Source: Lewinellaceae bacterium
GTDB taxonomy: Bacteria; Bacteroidota; Bacteroidia; Chitinophagales; Saprospiraceae
Direction: 5' to 3'
Assembly (NCBI GenBank): GCA_020636195.1
Contig: JACJYH010000002.1
Coordinates: 620,001-684,000, forward strand
Length of the DNA stretch: 64,000 bases
The notes beneath the pieces are model-generated. The model was not told the DNA's origin and ran no database searches. It saw only the letters and a list, made by a program, of their open reading frames with translations. Positions 24,532 to 33,164 of this stretch are shown one piece after another; position 1 is the stretch's first letter, and every line of letters starts with the position of its first letter. The translations under genes were made by a program, and so were the position numbers.

Positions 24532-25283
24532 TATCGAGATGATTCGTCAAGCCAATTGGTGTTTGACTTTATAATTTTAAAAACAAAATAAAATATACCT
24601 GAAATCATGGCACCAATCGCTGTCCAATGCCATGTAAAAGTGAATTCATGTGTGTTTAAATAACCAACATATAAATAAAATAACCAAAATATCAAAAACA
24701 GAGCGAACACTCCATTCTTTTCTTTTTTGAGCACCTTTTTCCAACTAAAGCTTTCCTTTGGACTTTGAAACTGTGATATTGAGGGTATGAATGCAGGTTT
24801 TGTATCAGCCCATGAAGTATATGTTGTTCCAAATTTCCTTCGTAGAAACTGTTCTTCCGCATACATGATCCTTTCATAATATAACCAATAAGATAAAACG
24901 AAAGCTACTACGAACCACAAATTCATTGTCAACATTGCTATGGCTAACCACATCAAAAAATTGCCAACGTAAAGAGGATGTCTTACGATGCTGTAAATTC
25001 CCGAAGTATTCAATGAATCAGCCACCTGATCATGTGTATTACGACCTGAAGTGTTTTTTGGTGTATGCCCAACAGTATAAATTCTGATCAAAAGACCAAT
25101 TAATCCTATTATTATAGAGGAGATCATTAAAAACTCCAAATGACCATTTTGATAATAGTATGGATGATATTTAAATGTGTAATATATGGTAACAATAGCA
25201 GGAGGAAAAAGCAAGAGTGGAAAATAACTTCTGTATTTGAAAAGTACATTTCCTTGCTTTTCAAATTCTTCTTGTAATGCCAT
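24531..25283 (-). CDS. isoprenylcysteine-carboxyl-methyltransferase-like membrane protein
   Basis: 250 residues with about six to seven membrane helices. The C-terminal half carries the ICMT/phospholipid-methyltransferase signature: GIYSIVRHPLYVGNFLMWL, then YYERIMYAEEQFLRRKFGTTYTSW, which in relatives binds S-adenosylmethionine at the membrane surface. In bacteria the substrate of such proteins is usually a lipid or unknown. It is the first gene of the operon with hutU (1-bp overlap) and has its own promoter at 25305-25336. The pairing with hutU is positional and I cannot explain it. Confidence 0.72.
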   Translation of the reverse strand: MALQEEFEKQGNVLFKYRSYFPLLLFPPAIVTIYYTFKYHPYYYQNGHLEFLMISSIIIGLIGLLIRIYTVGHTPKNTSGRNTHDQVADSLNTSGIYSIVRHPLYVGNFLMWLAIAMLTMNLWFVVAFVLSYWLYYERIMYAEEQFLRRKFGTTYTSWADTKPAFIPSISQFQSPKESFSWKKVLKKEKNGVFALFLIFWLFYLYVGYLNTHEFTFTWHWTAIGAMISGIFYFVFKIIKSNTNWLDESSR

Positions 25284-25304
25284 GAATCAAATATTTTTGA
25301 AGGG

Positions 25305-25336
25305 CAAAAATACAATAAAATACGAAGTGCCATCAA
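25305..25336 (-). promoter_or_regulatory. promoter of the hutU operon
   Basis: On the minus strand: TTG (25334-25336), a 21-base spacer, TATTTTTG (25305-25312), then ATG at 25283. An inverted repeat AGTGCCA (25326-25332) ... TGGCACT (25352-25358) overlaps the -33 end and could be an operator. The gap 25284-25488 holds nothing else obvious. Confidence 0.6.
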
Positions 25337-25488
25337 CATTGACTTTGATATTGGCACTCAGACTAATGAATTCTCAATGTAGTCACCAATATTCACCAAT
25401 ATTTCGCTTGAATTTTAAACTAAGTATAGTAATGTCAGCACAATTCCAGGAATAACTAAATCGTGACGACTCTATTTCTCAATAAATC

Positions 25489-26046
25489 CTATTGAATAGT
25501 CGTAATAGGCAACTTTGTGGCATTGACCATGATCGTCGGGTATCCTTTGACCATATTTTTTGGTACAGCCATGATAAATGAAGGTCTGTATGTAGGCACT
25601 TCTTTGTCCGTGATGGATGTGGTAATTAATATTTCAGGACCATTTGGTGCTTCAAAATTGACAGATTCGACTTTGAAAATTGTCTCTTTATTGGTCTTCG
25701 ATAGAAATACGCCAATGGCTTCATTGGTGTCAAAATCGACATTGTTCTCACTTCCATTGGCATAAATTTCTAAGGCTTTCTTAGATTTAAAGTTGAATCC
25801 ATTGTCATATTCAGGAAGAAATTGATCTTGTTTTAATGTAAAAACTTTTGAAACATCTTGACCTCCTTTGTTTGCTAATGCTGATGATTCAAATTTATCA
25901 GCGATAGCAATTGCTGTTGGAACGGAAGCAGCTACTTGTTCGGTAGTTTGCGCCGTTGTTGTCGTTTCAGGTGCAGTTTTATTGTCTTGCTTGCAACCAA
26001 CTAAAAAAGTCATTATTCCAATGAGAATCACTATAAATTTATACAT
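25489..26046 (-). CDS. lipoprotein of unknown function
   Basis: A 185-residue lipoprotein: KFIVILIGIMTFLVGC with the cysteine at 18, then a low-complexity Thr/Ala linker, then a ~130-residue beta domain (FTLKQDQFLPEYDNGFNFKSKKALEIYA ... AIGVFLSKTNKETIFKVESVNF ... SFIMAVPKNMVKGYPTIMVNATKLP). The C-terminal part resembles PrcB-like domains of Bacteroidota, but I am not certain. The promoter box at 26072-26079 supports the start. It is a single gene, pointing toward the hutU operon. Confidence 0.62.
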   Translation of the reverse strand: MYKFIVILIGIMTFLVGCKQDNKTAPETTTTAQTTEQVAASVPTAIAIADKFESSALANKGGQDVSKVFTLKQDQFLPEYDNGFNFKSKKALEIYANGSENNVDFDTNEAIGVFLSKTNKETIFKVESVNFEAPNGPEILITTSITDKEVPTYRPSFIMAVPKNMVKGYPTIMVNATKLPITTIQ

Positions 26047-26071
26047 TTTGATGGATTTTTAATTTGAGAGC

Positions 26072-26079
26072 GCAAAGAT
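26072..26079 (-). promoter_or_regulatory. -7 box (TATCTTTG) upstream of lipoprotein gene
   Basis: TATCTTTG on the minus strand, 25 bases before ATG 26046, matches TAnnTTTG exactly. A -33 TTG at normal spacing is not clear. Confidence 0.5.
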
Positions 26080-26317
26080 AATAGTTTCTTTGATTTTATA
26101 AATAGTCATTGTCCGCAAAATGATCTTAATAAATTGGTTACTATAAGGTATTATTGGAAATAGAATAGTATTTCAAAGATGAAAGAGCTAATAAAAAAGC
26201 GCGTCTTTAAATAAAATAACCGATCAAAATCCAAGTAAGTCTAATAAAAAAGCTGGTAAAGATGTAGAACAGTTTTTTTGGTTAAAATAATTGAAATTCA
26301 ATATCCAAAAGTTCTAA

Positions 26318-26470
26318 TCAAGTTCCGCTGTGTTGAGGAATTGAAGACATTAGACTGTTTTGAGTTTCTATAGTCAAGGGCTGTTTTTGGGCGTTTCTCC
26401 TCTCTGACATGGGCGCAAACAAGCTCACCAAAACCAATATCACCAGAAGAAATCTTTTAAACCACATCAT
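26318..26470 (-). CDS. possible 50-residue secreted or membrane peptide
   Basis: A short minus-strand frame from ATG 26470 to TGA 26318. It begins MMWFKRFLLVILVLVSLFAP, a convincing signal or membrane helix with a basic N-terminus, followed by a polar 30-residue tail (SERRNAQKQPLTIETQNSL). It lies alone in an 800-bp gap (26047-26846) that otherwise contains only AT-rich DNA. No clear promoter box is seen. Chance occurrence is possible, and I do not recognise a family. Confidence 0.35.
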   Translation of the reverse strand: MMWFKRFLLVILVLVSLFAPMSERRNAQKQPLTIETQNSLMSSIPQHSGT

Positions 26471-26846
26471 ATCCAATTATAAAGACATTAGTAAGACGAT
26501 TTTAATATCCTTAGTCACAAAAAATTAAAATTGGGGAACAATTTTGCGCAATAATACAATTAAATTGTCATTTGGTTTATTATTTATATGAAATTATTTT
26601 ATTTTATAAAAAATACTGAATTTCAATTACTTAATTTATTATTGCTAAATATTTTACAAATAGGTAATTTGCTTTCATATCAGTCAAAAGAACAGGAGAC
26701 TTTACCTAAGTTAATTTTCGGAAGTATCAGAAGTTTGTCAAGTTTACAAGCCTAGAAATTTATGTTCAAATTGGATTTATTTGCATTCTGAAGGCGGAAT
26801 GGATGTATGCCTTTCCATACTTCTTTTTTCAATTTTGTAACTAGGG

Positions 26847-28217
26847 TTAACCTGCCAGGATTTGCTCCGCAACTTCTTCCCCACTATTAACGGCACCTTC
26901 CATAAAGCCTTGCCAATCTGCTAAATGTTCGCCAGCGAAATGTATGTTTTCGTGCGATTTTTTAAGTGTTGGCATGACATCAAACCATTGGTTCTTACCA
27001 TAAAAAGCATATGCACCGGCAGAATACTTGTCTTGGCCCCAATAATACATAAGATCTTCAATAGCATATTTTGTCACATTTCCAAAAGCAGGCTTTAAAG
27101 CGTTGAAAATGATGTCTTTCCTTTGTTGAGCATTCACGGAAGCCAAAACATCTGCTTTCTCCCCAATTGCATAACACATTAATACTCCATATTTACCTTC
27201 CTGATTTTTTGTACCGTGATAAAAGTAATGTGCAGGTGTGTCTGTGATCATATCAAAGTCATCGCGTTCCCAGAATCTAGTACTGAAAGCAATGGGAAAC
27301 TTTCCAATTCTTGCATATTGTAGTGCATGGAGCGCGTCGATGGTATGCGTTGGCAGCTTTGATTTCCATTCGATTTTCATAAGAGCAAATGTGGGAATGG
27401 CACAAATCAGTGAATCTGCTGTAAAAGTTTTTCCACCCTGATCAGTAACATAAACATTTTGGTGGTCTTGGTCAATAGTCTGCACAGAGTGTTGGAGCAA
27501 AATGTTTTCATAGCCAATGGATTCTGCCATTTTTTGTGCTAACAAATTGTTTCCTCCTTTTATTTTAAGATCCATTTCATTCTTTTCACTGCTTTCGGCA
27601 TATTCTGCAAATGCGGCAAAAGCAGATGTATGACGAATACTTTCTCCGAAATCAGTGGAATCTATGAGTTCCCTCAACAAAAGATCACGATCAGAAAATC
27701 CTTTTGACGATAATAATCTCCACCAATCCGTTCTGTCAAGTTTTTGCTTTTCACTTTCCGTCATTGCTTCCCAAATTTCGGATTTTCTGTTCCAAAATTC
27801 TTGCATCTCCTGACTAAAATTCCATTGGCCTTGCCTGCTGTGCTTCCCATTCAAAATGAGATCAGTTTCGAACTGATTGTTTTCTAACGTTAATCCAAAT
27901 TCACCACAAAGAGATTTGATCCTTTCATGGGAATTGCCAACCCATTCCGCTCCCAGCTCGATAACTTGTCCAGTGGTAGATTTAGGTTGGAATGAAAACA
28001 CCCTTCCACCAACACGATTGCGCGCTTCGAGTACGGTTACATTGATACTGTTTTCCCTCAACTTCATAGCGGCAGCCAATCCGGAAAAGCCTGCGCCAAT
28101 GATGATGACAGATTTTGGCTTTCTAGTGAATAGTGAAGATTTTGCAAAGTTTTTATTCTGAACCACTAAAGTGCTTCCTGCTAGCGAACTTTTGATTAAA
28201 AATTCTCTTCTTTTCAT
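26847..28217 (-). CDS. flavin-containing amine oxidase with Tat-like signal
   Basis: 456 residues. A twin-arginine-like leader (KRREFLIKSSLAGSTLVV) precedes an FAD-binding fold: VIIIGAGFSGLAAAMKLRE, then VLEARNRVGGRVFSF, and at the C-terminus HFAGEHLADWQGFMEGAVNSGEEVA. This is the monoamine/polyamine oxidase layout. Tat export would place it folded with FAD in the periplasm. The substrate (amines, amino acids or polyamines) cannot be told. Single gene with a TATATTTG box at 28241-28248. Confidence 0.85.
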   Translation of the reverse strand: MKRREFLIKSSLAGSTLVVQNKNFAKSSLFTRKPKSVIIIGAGFSGLAAAMKLRENSINVTVLEARNRVGGRVFSFQPKSTTGQVIELGAEWVGNSHERIKSLCGEFGLTLENNQFETDLILNGKHSRQGQWNFSQEMQEFWNRKSEIWEAMTESEKQKLDRTDWWRLLSSKGFSDRDLLLRELIDSTDFGESIRHTSAFAAFAEYAESSEKNEMDLKIKGGNNLLAQKMAESIGYENILLQHSVQTIDQDHQNVYVTDQGGKTFTADSLICAIPTFALMKIEWKSKLPTHTIDALHALQYARIGKFPIAFSTRFWERDDFDMITDTPAHYFYHGTKNQEGKYGVLMCYAIGEKADVLASVNAQQRKDIIFNALKPAFGNVTKYAIEDLMYYWGQDKYSAGAYAFYGKNQWFDVMPTLKKSHENIHFAGEHLADWQGFMEGAVNSGEEVAEQILAG

Positions 28218-28240
28218 TTTTCTGGGGTTAAGATAATAGA

Positions 28241-28248
28241 CAAATATA
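28241..28248 (-). promoter_or_regulatory. -7 box (TATATTTG) of the amine oxidase gene
   Basis: TATATTTG on the minus strand, with a TTG 22 bases further upstream (28271-28273), and 23 bases before ATG 28217. Fits the Bacteroidota promoter pattern. Confidence 0.55.
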
Positions 28249-28380
28249 AGAAAGCTTCATCAAATTGCTACAAAAAATTTCATTCTTGCAAGAAACCAAC
28301 TGTAACTCATATTCCATTATACCAAAAATGGTAGAGGAAAGTCAGTTAACAAATATGTGAGATGTAGCTTTAAATTGTTT

Positions 28381-28971
28381 TTATTCTTCAAAAATATCTT
28401 CTAACTCCCCGGATTTGAACAGTTTTATAAAACATCTTGTGGCAGCTATCACATCCGCTCTGGCATTGTTTGTTGGGGCATAGGTTGTTTTAAAACAGGC
28501 AGCATGAAGTTCTGGTAAACTTGGCCACTTGTATCCACCTCCTCTTGCAGGAAGCTTGGCGAAATGTGTTCCTTCTTGCATCAGGCAGTATCTATCAATT
28601 TTCAACATTTCCAATGGCATCAAAGACCTCAAATATTCTGCCGCCAATATATTCTGATTGTAATTGAGATTGTGACTAAATAGATACTGAGCTTTTTTAC
28701 ATGATTCATTAAATGCCAGTAGTATTTTTTCTAATGAAGCTCCTTTCTTGGCAATGTCCGCATCATCAATATGAAGATTTCTTTTCAAATCTGCATCAAA
28801 TGTAATGTGATCTTCTATTACAATATTATCAAAGTCTTCCATAGGTTTTAGTTCGCTATTCAGAACGATCCAACTGATATGAACCATGCGTGGCCATGCA
28901 CTGACTTCCGTAAAAGGTGCCTTGTAATTAGCTGGTTTTCCGATCGGCGATACGTCAAATATTAAATACAT
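28381..28971 (-). CDS. DEDDh exonuclease homologue lacking catalytic residues
   Basis: 196 residues that follow, block by block, the Bacteroidota 3'-5' exonuclease family (DnaQ fold) whose members begin MYLIFDTETTGLP. Here the first motif is MYLIFDVSPIGKP: D6 kept, the catalytic Glu replaced by S8. The second motif HNLNYNQNIL has N105 in place of Asp, and the last motif NNARADV has N168 in place of the His, with D173 kept. The conserved WPRMVHISW and GGGYKWPSLPELHAACF remain. Exonuclease activity is therefore unlikely; a binding or regulatory role is inference. It lies 12 bp downstream of the HemC-like gene in a two-gene operon. Confidence 0.75.
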   Translation of the reverse strand: MYLIFDVSPIGKPANYKAPFTEVSAWPRMVHISWIVLNSELKPMEDFDNIVIEDHITFDADLKRNLHIDDADIAKKGASLEKILLAFNESCKKAQYLFSHNLNYNQNILAAEYLRSLMPLEMLKIDRYCLMQEGTHFAKLPARGGGYKWPSLPELHAACFKTTYAPTNNARADVIAATRCFIKLFKSGELEDIFEE

Positions 28972-28983
28972 AACTTAAAACAC

Positions 28984-29760
28984 TTATTCTATAATGGAAT
29001 GGATATGACTTTCTATGTTGACTAACGTGCTTCTTCTGAATACTTTGGTAGTCAAGGTATCTTCTTTCAGCCATGCTAGTGCAACTTGAAACCCATCTTT
29101 TATTTGACTGATATGTATGTGAATTGGGAATGGCGATTCCGCAGATATTTCTCTTTCTATATTGGTCAAGGCCGAGATGTTAGGATCATGGAATTGGGCT
29201 ATTTTTCTTCTAAGTTCATTGTTACCCTTGGGAAGCAGAAATACAAATGTACCTTGCCCTGCATGTGGTACTAATTCAAGTGGAGTCAAAGGTAAGACAA
29301 GCCATTCATCTCCTAAATCCACAATATTATTAATAGATTCTGTAATAAACGCCTGACAACCAATGTTCAAGTGTGACTGAAGTGCATCTTTTGACGTCAC
29401 CTGAACTTGAATATTTGGATTGATATTTTCTATCTGTCGCTTAGCCATTTCGTTATCCACATATAGCTGAGTTCCGGTTTTGATTTTCCAATCTTGTGTT
29501 GGGTCCGCCACTGATGAATGCACGTAAAGAGTATATCCAGCCTTTCTCAATATCGCTGCTCCAATCACTTTTTCTTTTAAAATTTGGAGGTTACATTCCG
29601 ACAATAAAGCAATTTCCACTTGATCGAAAGAAATAGGTGCATCATTATGCATTTTTTCTGAATCATCTACATTTCTCACCAAAATCTTTGAGGTGATCTC
29701 GGATAAAATTTGCGGTTTTATCGTGCGCTCTAATGCTTCAGAAATACAATTGAGTGTCAA
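28984..29760 (-). CDS. hydroxymethylbilane synthase (HemC)-like protein lacking the cofactor cysteine
   Basis: 258 residues, shorter than HemC (~310). The second half aligns by eye with HemC: VPHAGQGTFVFLLP matches VPAxGQGALAIE, ISALTNIEREI matches the AER block, and SPFPIHIHISQIKDGFQVALAWLKED matches the GGCxVPIGSYAELxDGEIWLRALVG domain. The dipyrromethane-binding cysteine is missing; that spot reads SPFP. The N-terminal domain is also shortened and lacks the usual RxSxLALxQA motif. Porphobilinogen deaminase activity is unlikely, and a true hemC should exist elsewhere. The start is TTG 29760, with TAATTTTG at 29780-29787 just upstream and no in-frame ATG. Confidence 0.6.
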   Translation of the reverse strand: MTLNCISEALERTIKPQILSEITSKILVRNVDDSEKMHNDAPISFDQVEIALLSECNLQILKEKVIGAAILRKAGYTLYVHSSVADPTQDWKIKTGTQLYVDNEMAKRQIENINPNIQVQVTSKDALQSHLNIGCQAFITESINNIVDLGDEWLVLPLTPLELVPHAGQGTFVFLLPKGNNELRRKIAQFHDPNISALTNIEREISAESPFPIHIHISQIKDGFQVALAWLKEDTLTTKVFRRSTLVNIESHIHSIIE

Positions 29761-29779
29761 ATTCTGGATTTTAAAGGGG

Positions 29780-29787
29780 CAAAATTA
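29780..29787 (-). promoter_or_regulatory. -7 box (TAATTTTG) of the HemC-like/exonuclease-like pair
   Basis: TAATTTTG on the minus strand lies 19 bases before the TTG start at 29760. The frame closes at a TAA that is part of this same box, so translation must start downstream and TTG is the first candidate. Confidence 0.5.
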
Positions 29788-29925
29788 AGGATTCTAACTC
29801 GAAACAAGCCAATTTTTTAAGGGTCTATTGGATAATTTTCATTGGTTTTACCAAATCTTCGTTGGAATATTTTTTAAAATTTAGAAAAGTTGGTCATCTA
29901 GTAACATGGTTTATTTTGTTATATG

Positions 29926-29933
29926 TACATTTG
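29926..29933 (+). promoter_or_regulatory. -7 box (TACATTTG) of the lpx operon
   Basis: TACATTTG ends three bases before ATG 29937 and decides the lpxD start: a longer frame from 29862 would begin upstream of the promoter. Leaderless expression is inferred. Confidence 0.55.
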
Positions 29934-29936
29934 CAC

Positions 29937-30983
29937 ATGCAAATTACAGCTCAGCTAATCGCAGAACTTATTGGGGGTGAAATCGTAGGTAATGGAGAAG
30001 AAGTGATCTCAGGTCCTGCTACGATAGAAAACGCTGGTCCCGGCCACATTACATTCCTTGGAAATCCCAAGTATGAGTCATTTATTTACCAAACCAATGC
30101 ATCTGTGGTTTTGGTTGATAAAAATTTTGTCCCAAAAGAACCTTTGGATAAGGTATTGATCAAAGTGAAAGATGTATATGCCGCATTATCCACCTTGGTA
30201 GCGAAGTTCTCAAACTCGATGAGTATTGCACCCATTGTTTCAAGTTTAGCATCGGTACATCCATCAGTTACGCTTGGAGAGCATGTATCTATTGATGACT
30301 TTTCCATAATCAAACCCAATGTCAAAATTGGAAATTCTGTTAAAATCTACGGACAAGTATTCATTGGAGATGGTGTAACCATAGGTAATAATACTGTTAT
30401 CTATCCAGGTGTAAAAATTTATCACAATTGTAGTATCGGAGACCATTGTATTATTCATTCTAATGTAGTAATTGGAAGCGATGGTTTTGGATTTGTAAAA
30501 ACTGAAAATGGTGTCTATAACAAAATAGAACATGTGGGTTCAGTTGTTGTAGAAGACAATGTTGAAATTGGGGCAAATACAGTCATAGATAGAGCCGTGA
30601 TGGCGCAAACGATTATAAGAAAAGGTGCTAAGCTGGATAACTTGATTCAAATTGCCCACAATGTTGAAATCGGTCAAAATACTGTCATTGCAGCACAGAC
30701 AGGGATAGCCGGCAGCTCAAAAATAGGAGATTCCTGCGTTGTTGGCGGGCAAGTAGGCGTTGCTGGGCATGTTAAGATTGCCGATGAAGTGATGATTCAG
30801 GCACAAAGTGGAATCTCATCGACCATTGAGAAAAAAGGATCTAAATGGTATGGCAGTCCGGCTTTGGATTATACGAACTATCTGAAGTCTTATGCTTACT
30901 TCAAACAATTACCGGAATGGGCAAAACAAATAAAAATTTTGAAAGATACATTATCTTCGCTAAATAATAAAGTGGATTTATAA
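29937..30983 (+). CDS. lpxD: UDP-3-O-(3-hydroxyacyl)glucosamine N-acyltransferase
   Basis: 348 residues from ATG 29937 (MQITAQLIAELIGG, the usual LpxD N-terminus). An N-terminal uridine-binding domain (GPATIENAGPGHITFLGNPKYE) is followed by a left-handed beta-helix of hexapeptide repeats (about 105-300: VSIDDF, VKIGNS, VTIGNN, CSIGDH and so on). The catalytic His lies in IQIAHNVEIG. It adds the second acyl chain in lipid A synthesis, on the cytoplasmic side. First gene of an operon with lpxC/fabZ (1-bp gap), lpxA and an ABC ATPase. Confidence 0.95.
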   Translation: MQITAQLIAELIGGEIVGNGEEVISGPATIENAGPGHITFLGNPKYESFIYQTNASVVLVDKNFVPKEPLDKVLIKVKDVYAALSTLVAKFSNSMSIAPIVSSLASVHPSVTLGEHVSIDDFSIIKPNVKIGNSVKIYGQVFIGDGVTIGNNTVIYPGVKIYHNCSIGDHCIIHSNVVIGSDGFGFVKTENGVYNKIEHVGSVVVEDNVEIGANTVIDRAVMAQTIIRKGAKLDNLIQIAHNVEIGQNTVIAAQTGIAGSSKIGDSCVVGGQVGVAGHVKIADEVMIQAQSGISSTIEKKGSKWYGSPALDYTNYLKSYAYFKQLPEWAKQIKILKDTLSSLNNKVDL

Positions 30984-30984
30984 T

Positions 30985-32385
30985 ATGGAGATTGGATTTA
31001 AGCAAGTCATGCTTGACAGCGTTTCATTTCAAGGTAAAGGGTTGCATACGGGATTGGATATTAACATGACAATTCATCCCGGAATGCCAGATTCAGGGAT
31101 AAAATTTGTGAGAAATGACCTAAGTCCAAATATTGAAATTACAGCCGATGCCAACTTGGTGGTTCAAACTCAGAGAGGGACAGTTTTAGAAAAGAATGGT
31201 ACTAAAGTATCGACCGTAGAGCATGTTCTGTCAGCTTTATTTGCATTGGACATCGAAGATGCAATAATTGAAGTGGATGGCCCTGAAGTACCTATTCTTG
31301 ATGGAAGTGCGCATATTTTTGTACAGCAGTTACTACAAAAAGGTCTAAAAAAGGAAGTTTCACGCAAGCAACCTTGGGTAATTAAGGAAGTTATAGATTT
31401 CAAAGATGAAAAGTCAGGCGCACATTATGTATTGATACCATCGGACACTTTTGAAGCTCAGGTTATTACACGATTTTCGACACCGATTTTAGGCGAAATG
31501 ACGGCCGGTTGTGATGCTCAATCGACATATGTCGAAGAGATCGCTCCTTCTAGAACATTTGTATTCATCAGTGAGCTGGATGCGCTTGCGGACGCAGGTT
31601 TGATCAAAGGTGGTGATATTGATAATGCTCTCGTTATAAACGATGTTGCACTAAGCGAGGAAAAAATCGAGCGACTAAAGCAAAAACTGAATAGGCCGCA
31701 TGTAACAGTCTCCGGAGCGCCAATTCTTGGAAATAGCAATATGCAAGCACAAAATGAACCTGCAAGGCATAAATTATTGGATCTTCTTGGAGATTTGGCT
31801 TTGGTAGGAAGGAAAATTCAAGGTAAAATTATTGCAATAAAACCGGGACATGGAGGTAATGTAAGTTTGGCACAATTCATTAAACATCAATATCTTCATC
31901 AGAAGAAAATAGGGGATATTCCTGTGTATGATGTCAATAAACCACCATTGATGGGTTTGGAAGATATTAAGAGATTTTTACCTCACAGATATCCATTTCT
32001 TATGGTGGACAAAATAATTGAGATGTCTGAAAATCACATTGTTGGGATAAAAAACGTTACAGGAAATGAGGAGTTCTTTCAAGGGCACTTTCCCGGTAAT
32101 CCAGTGCTTCCCGGCGTACTGCAAATGGAAGCTTTGGCTCAGGTCGGAGGTATTTTGGCCTTGAATAACGCAGGTTCTGAAGGACATTGGGACACTTATT
32201 TTTTGAAAATGGACAATGTGAAATTTAAATCAAAAGTTTTACCGGGGGACACATTAATATTGAAAATGGAGTTAGCCCAACCGATCCGACGTGGTATTAT
32301 TCAAATGCTTGGTACTGCATTTGTAGGTCATAGATTGGTTTCAGAAGGTGAATTGACGGCTCAGATTGTAAAAAGAGATGAATGA
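30985..32385 (+). CDS. lpxC/fabZ: bifunctional LpxC deacetylase / FabZ dehydratase
   Basis: 466 residues: an LpxC domain (about 1-310) fused to a FabZ hotdog domain (about 320-466), the usual Bacteroidota arrangement. LpxC zinc ligands and active site: STVEHVLSALFAL and ARHKLLDLLGDLALVG; also DGSAHIFVQQL. FabZ: LPHRYPFLMVD with the catalytic His, GHFPGNPVLPGVLQMEALAQ with the catalytic Glu. LpxC commits UDP-acyl-GlcNAc to lipid A, and FabZ makes unsaturated acyl-ACP for fatty acids. The fusion ties the two pathways in a fixed ratio. The stop overlaps the lpxA start (ATGA). Confidence 0.97.
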   Translation: MEIGFKQVMLDSVSFQGKGLHTGLDINMTIHPGMPDSGIKFVRNDLSPNIEITADANLVVQTQRGTVLEKNGTKVSTVEHVLSALFALDIEDAIIEVDGPEVPILDGSAHIFVQQLLQKGLKKEVSRKQPWVIKEVIDFKDEKSGAHYVLIPSDTFEAQVITRFSTPILGEMTAGCDAQSTYVEEIAPSRTFVFISELDALADAGLIKGGDIDNALVINDVALSEEKIERLKQKLNRPHVTVSGAPILGNSNMQAQNEPARHKLLDLLGDLALVGRKIQGKIIAIKPGHGGNVSLAQFIKHQYLHQKKIGDIPVYDVNKPPLMGLEDIKRFLPHRYPFLMVDKIIEMSENHIVGIKNVTGNEEFFQGHFPGNPVLPGVLQMEALAQVGGILALNNAGSEGHWDTYFLKMDNVKFKSKVLPGDTLILKMELAQPIRRGIIQMLGTAFVGHRLVSEGELTAQIVKRDE

Positions 32386-33164
32386 TACACCAATTGAGTT
32401 ATATACATCCGGACGCTAAGCTTGGCAATGACGTCACCGTGGAACCTTTTGCATTTATTGGTGAAGGCGTAACTATCGGTGATGGTTCTTGGATTGGTCC
32501 ACACGCCACCATCTTATCGGGTTCGTTCCTAGGCAAAAATTGTAAGGTATTTCCTGGAGCTGTGATCGGTGCTATACCGCAAGATTTAAAATATAAGGGC
32601 GAAAATTCTACAGTTGTCATCGGTGATAATGTAATCATCCGTGAATGTTGCACACTCAACCGTGGCACAGAATACAGCATGACAACAAAGATAGGCTCGA
32701 ACACTTTACTCATGGCTTATGTACATGTGGCACACGATTGCTTCATTGGGAACCATTGTATTATTGCCAACAGCGTTAATTTAGCCGGTCACATCACAGT
32801 AGGTGATTATGTGATTATAGGTGGTATGAGCGCCGTCCACCAATTTGTAAAAATCGGTGATCATGCTATGGTTGGTGGAGGTTCTCTCGTTCGCAAAGAT
32901 GTTCCTCCTTTTGTGAAAGCTGCAAGAGAACCATTGTCCTACGCAGGAGTCAATAGTATAGGATTGAAACGAAGAGGCTTCTCAGATGATGAAGTGAATC
33001 ACATCATGGATATCTACAGAATACTTTTTGTAAAAGGATCTAATGTCAAAAAATCTGTCGAACTTATCGAAGTAAGTATTCCTAATTCTAAGTATAAAGA
33101 TCAAATTTTGGCATTTTTGGGTCAAGCTGATAGAGGTCTCATGAAAGGTTTTAAACAAATTTAA
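32382..33164 (+). CDS. lpxA: UDP-N-acetylglucosamine O-acyltransferase
   Basis: 260 residues, the typical LpxA length. The N-terminal left-handed beta-helix carries hexapeptide repeats (IHPDAKLGNDVTVEPF onward); the catalytic region is AHDCFIGNHCIIAN (His in VHVAHD). The C-terminal helical domain contains GLKRRGFSDDEVNHI. It performs the first acyl transfer of lipid A synthesis. It overlaps lpxC/fabZ by 4 bp and the next gene by 1 bp, so the whole operon is tightly coupled. Confidence 0.96.
   Translation: MIHQLSYIHPDAKLGNDVTVEPFAFIGEGVTIGDGSWIGPHATILSGSFLGKNCKVFPGAVIGAIPQDLKYKGENSTVVIGDNVIIRECCTLNRGTEYSMTTKIGSNTLLMAYVHVAHDCFIGNHCIIANSVNLAGHITVGDYVIIGGMSAVHQFVKIGDHAMVGGGSLVRKDVPPFVKAAREPLSYAGVNSIGLKRRGFSDDEVNHIMDIYRILFVKGSNVKKSVELIEVSIPNSKYKDQILAFLGQADRGLMKGFKQI

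Noticed and set aside
28381..28971. Active DnaQ-type proofreading exonuclease
   Set aside because: Three of the five catalytic positions are substituted, so activity is not expected even though the family match is good.
29862..29936. Longer N-terminus for lpxD
   Set aside because: The extra 25 residues do not occur in LpxD, and a -7 box lies at 29926-29933, downstream of the earlier ATG.
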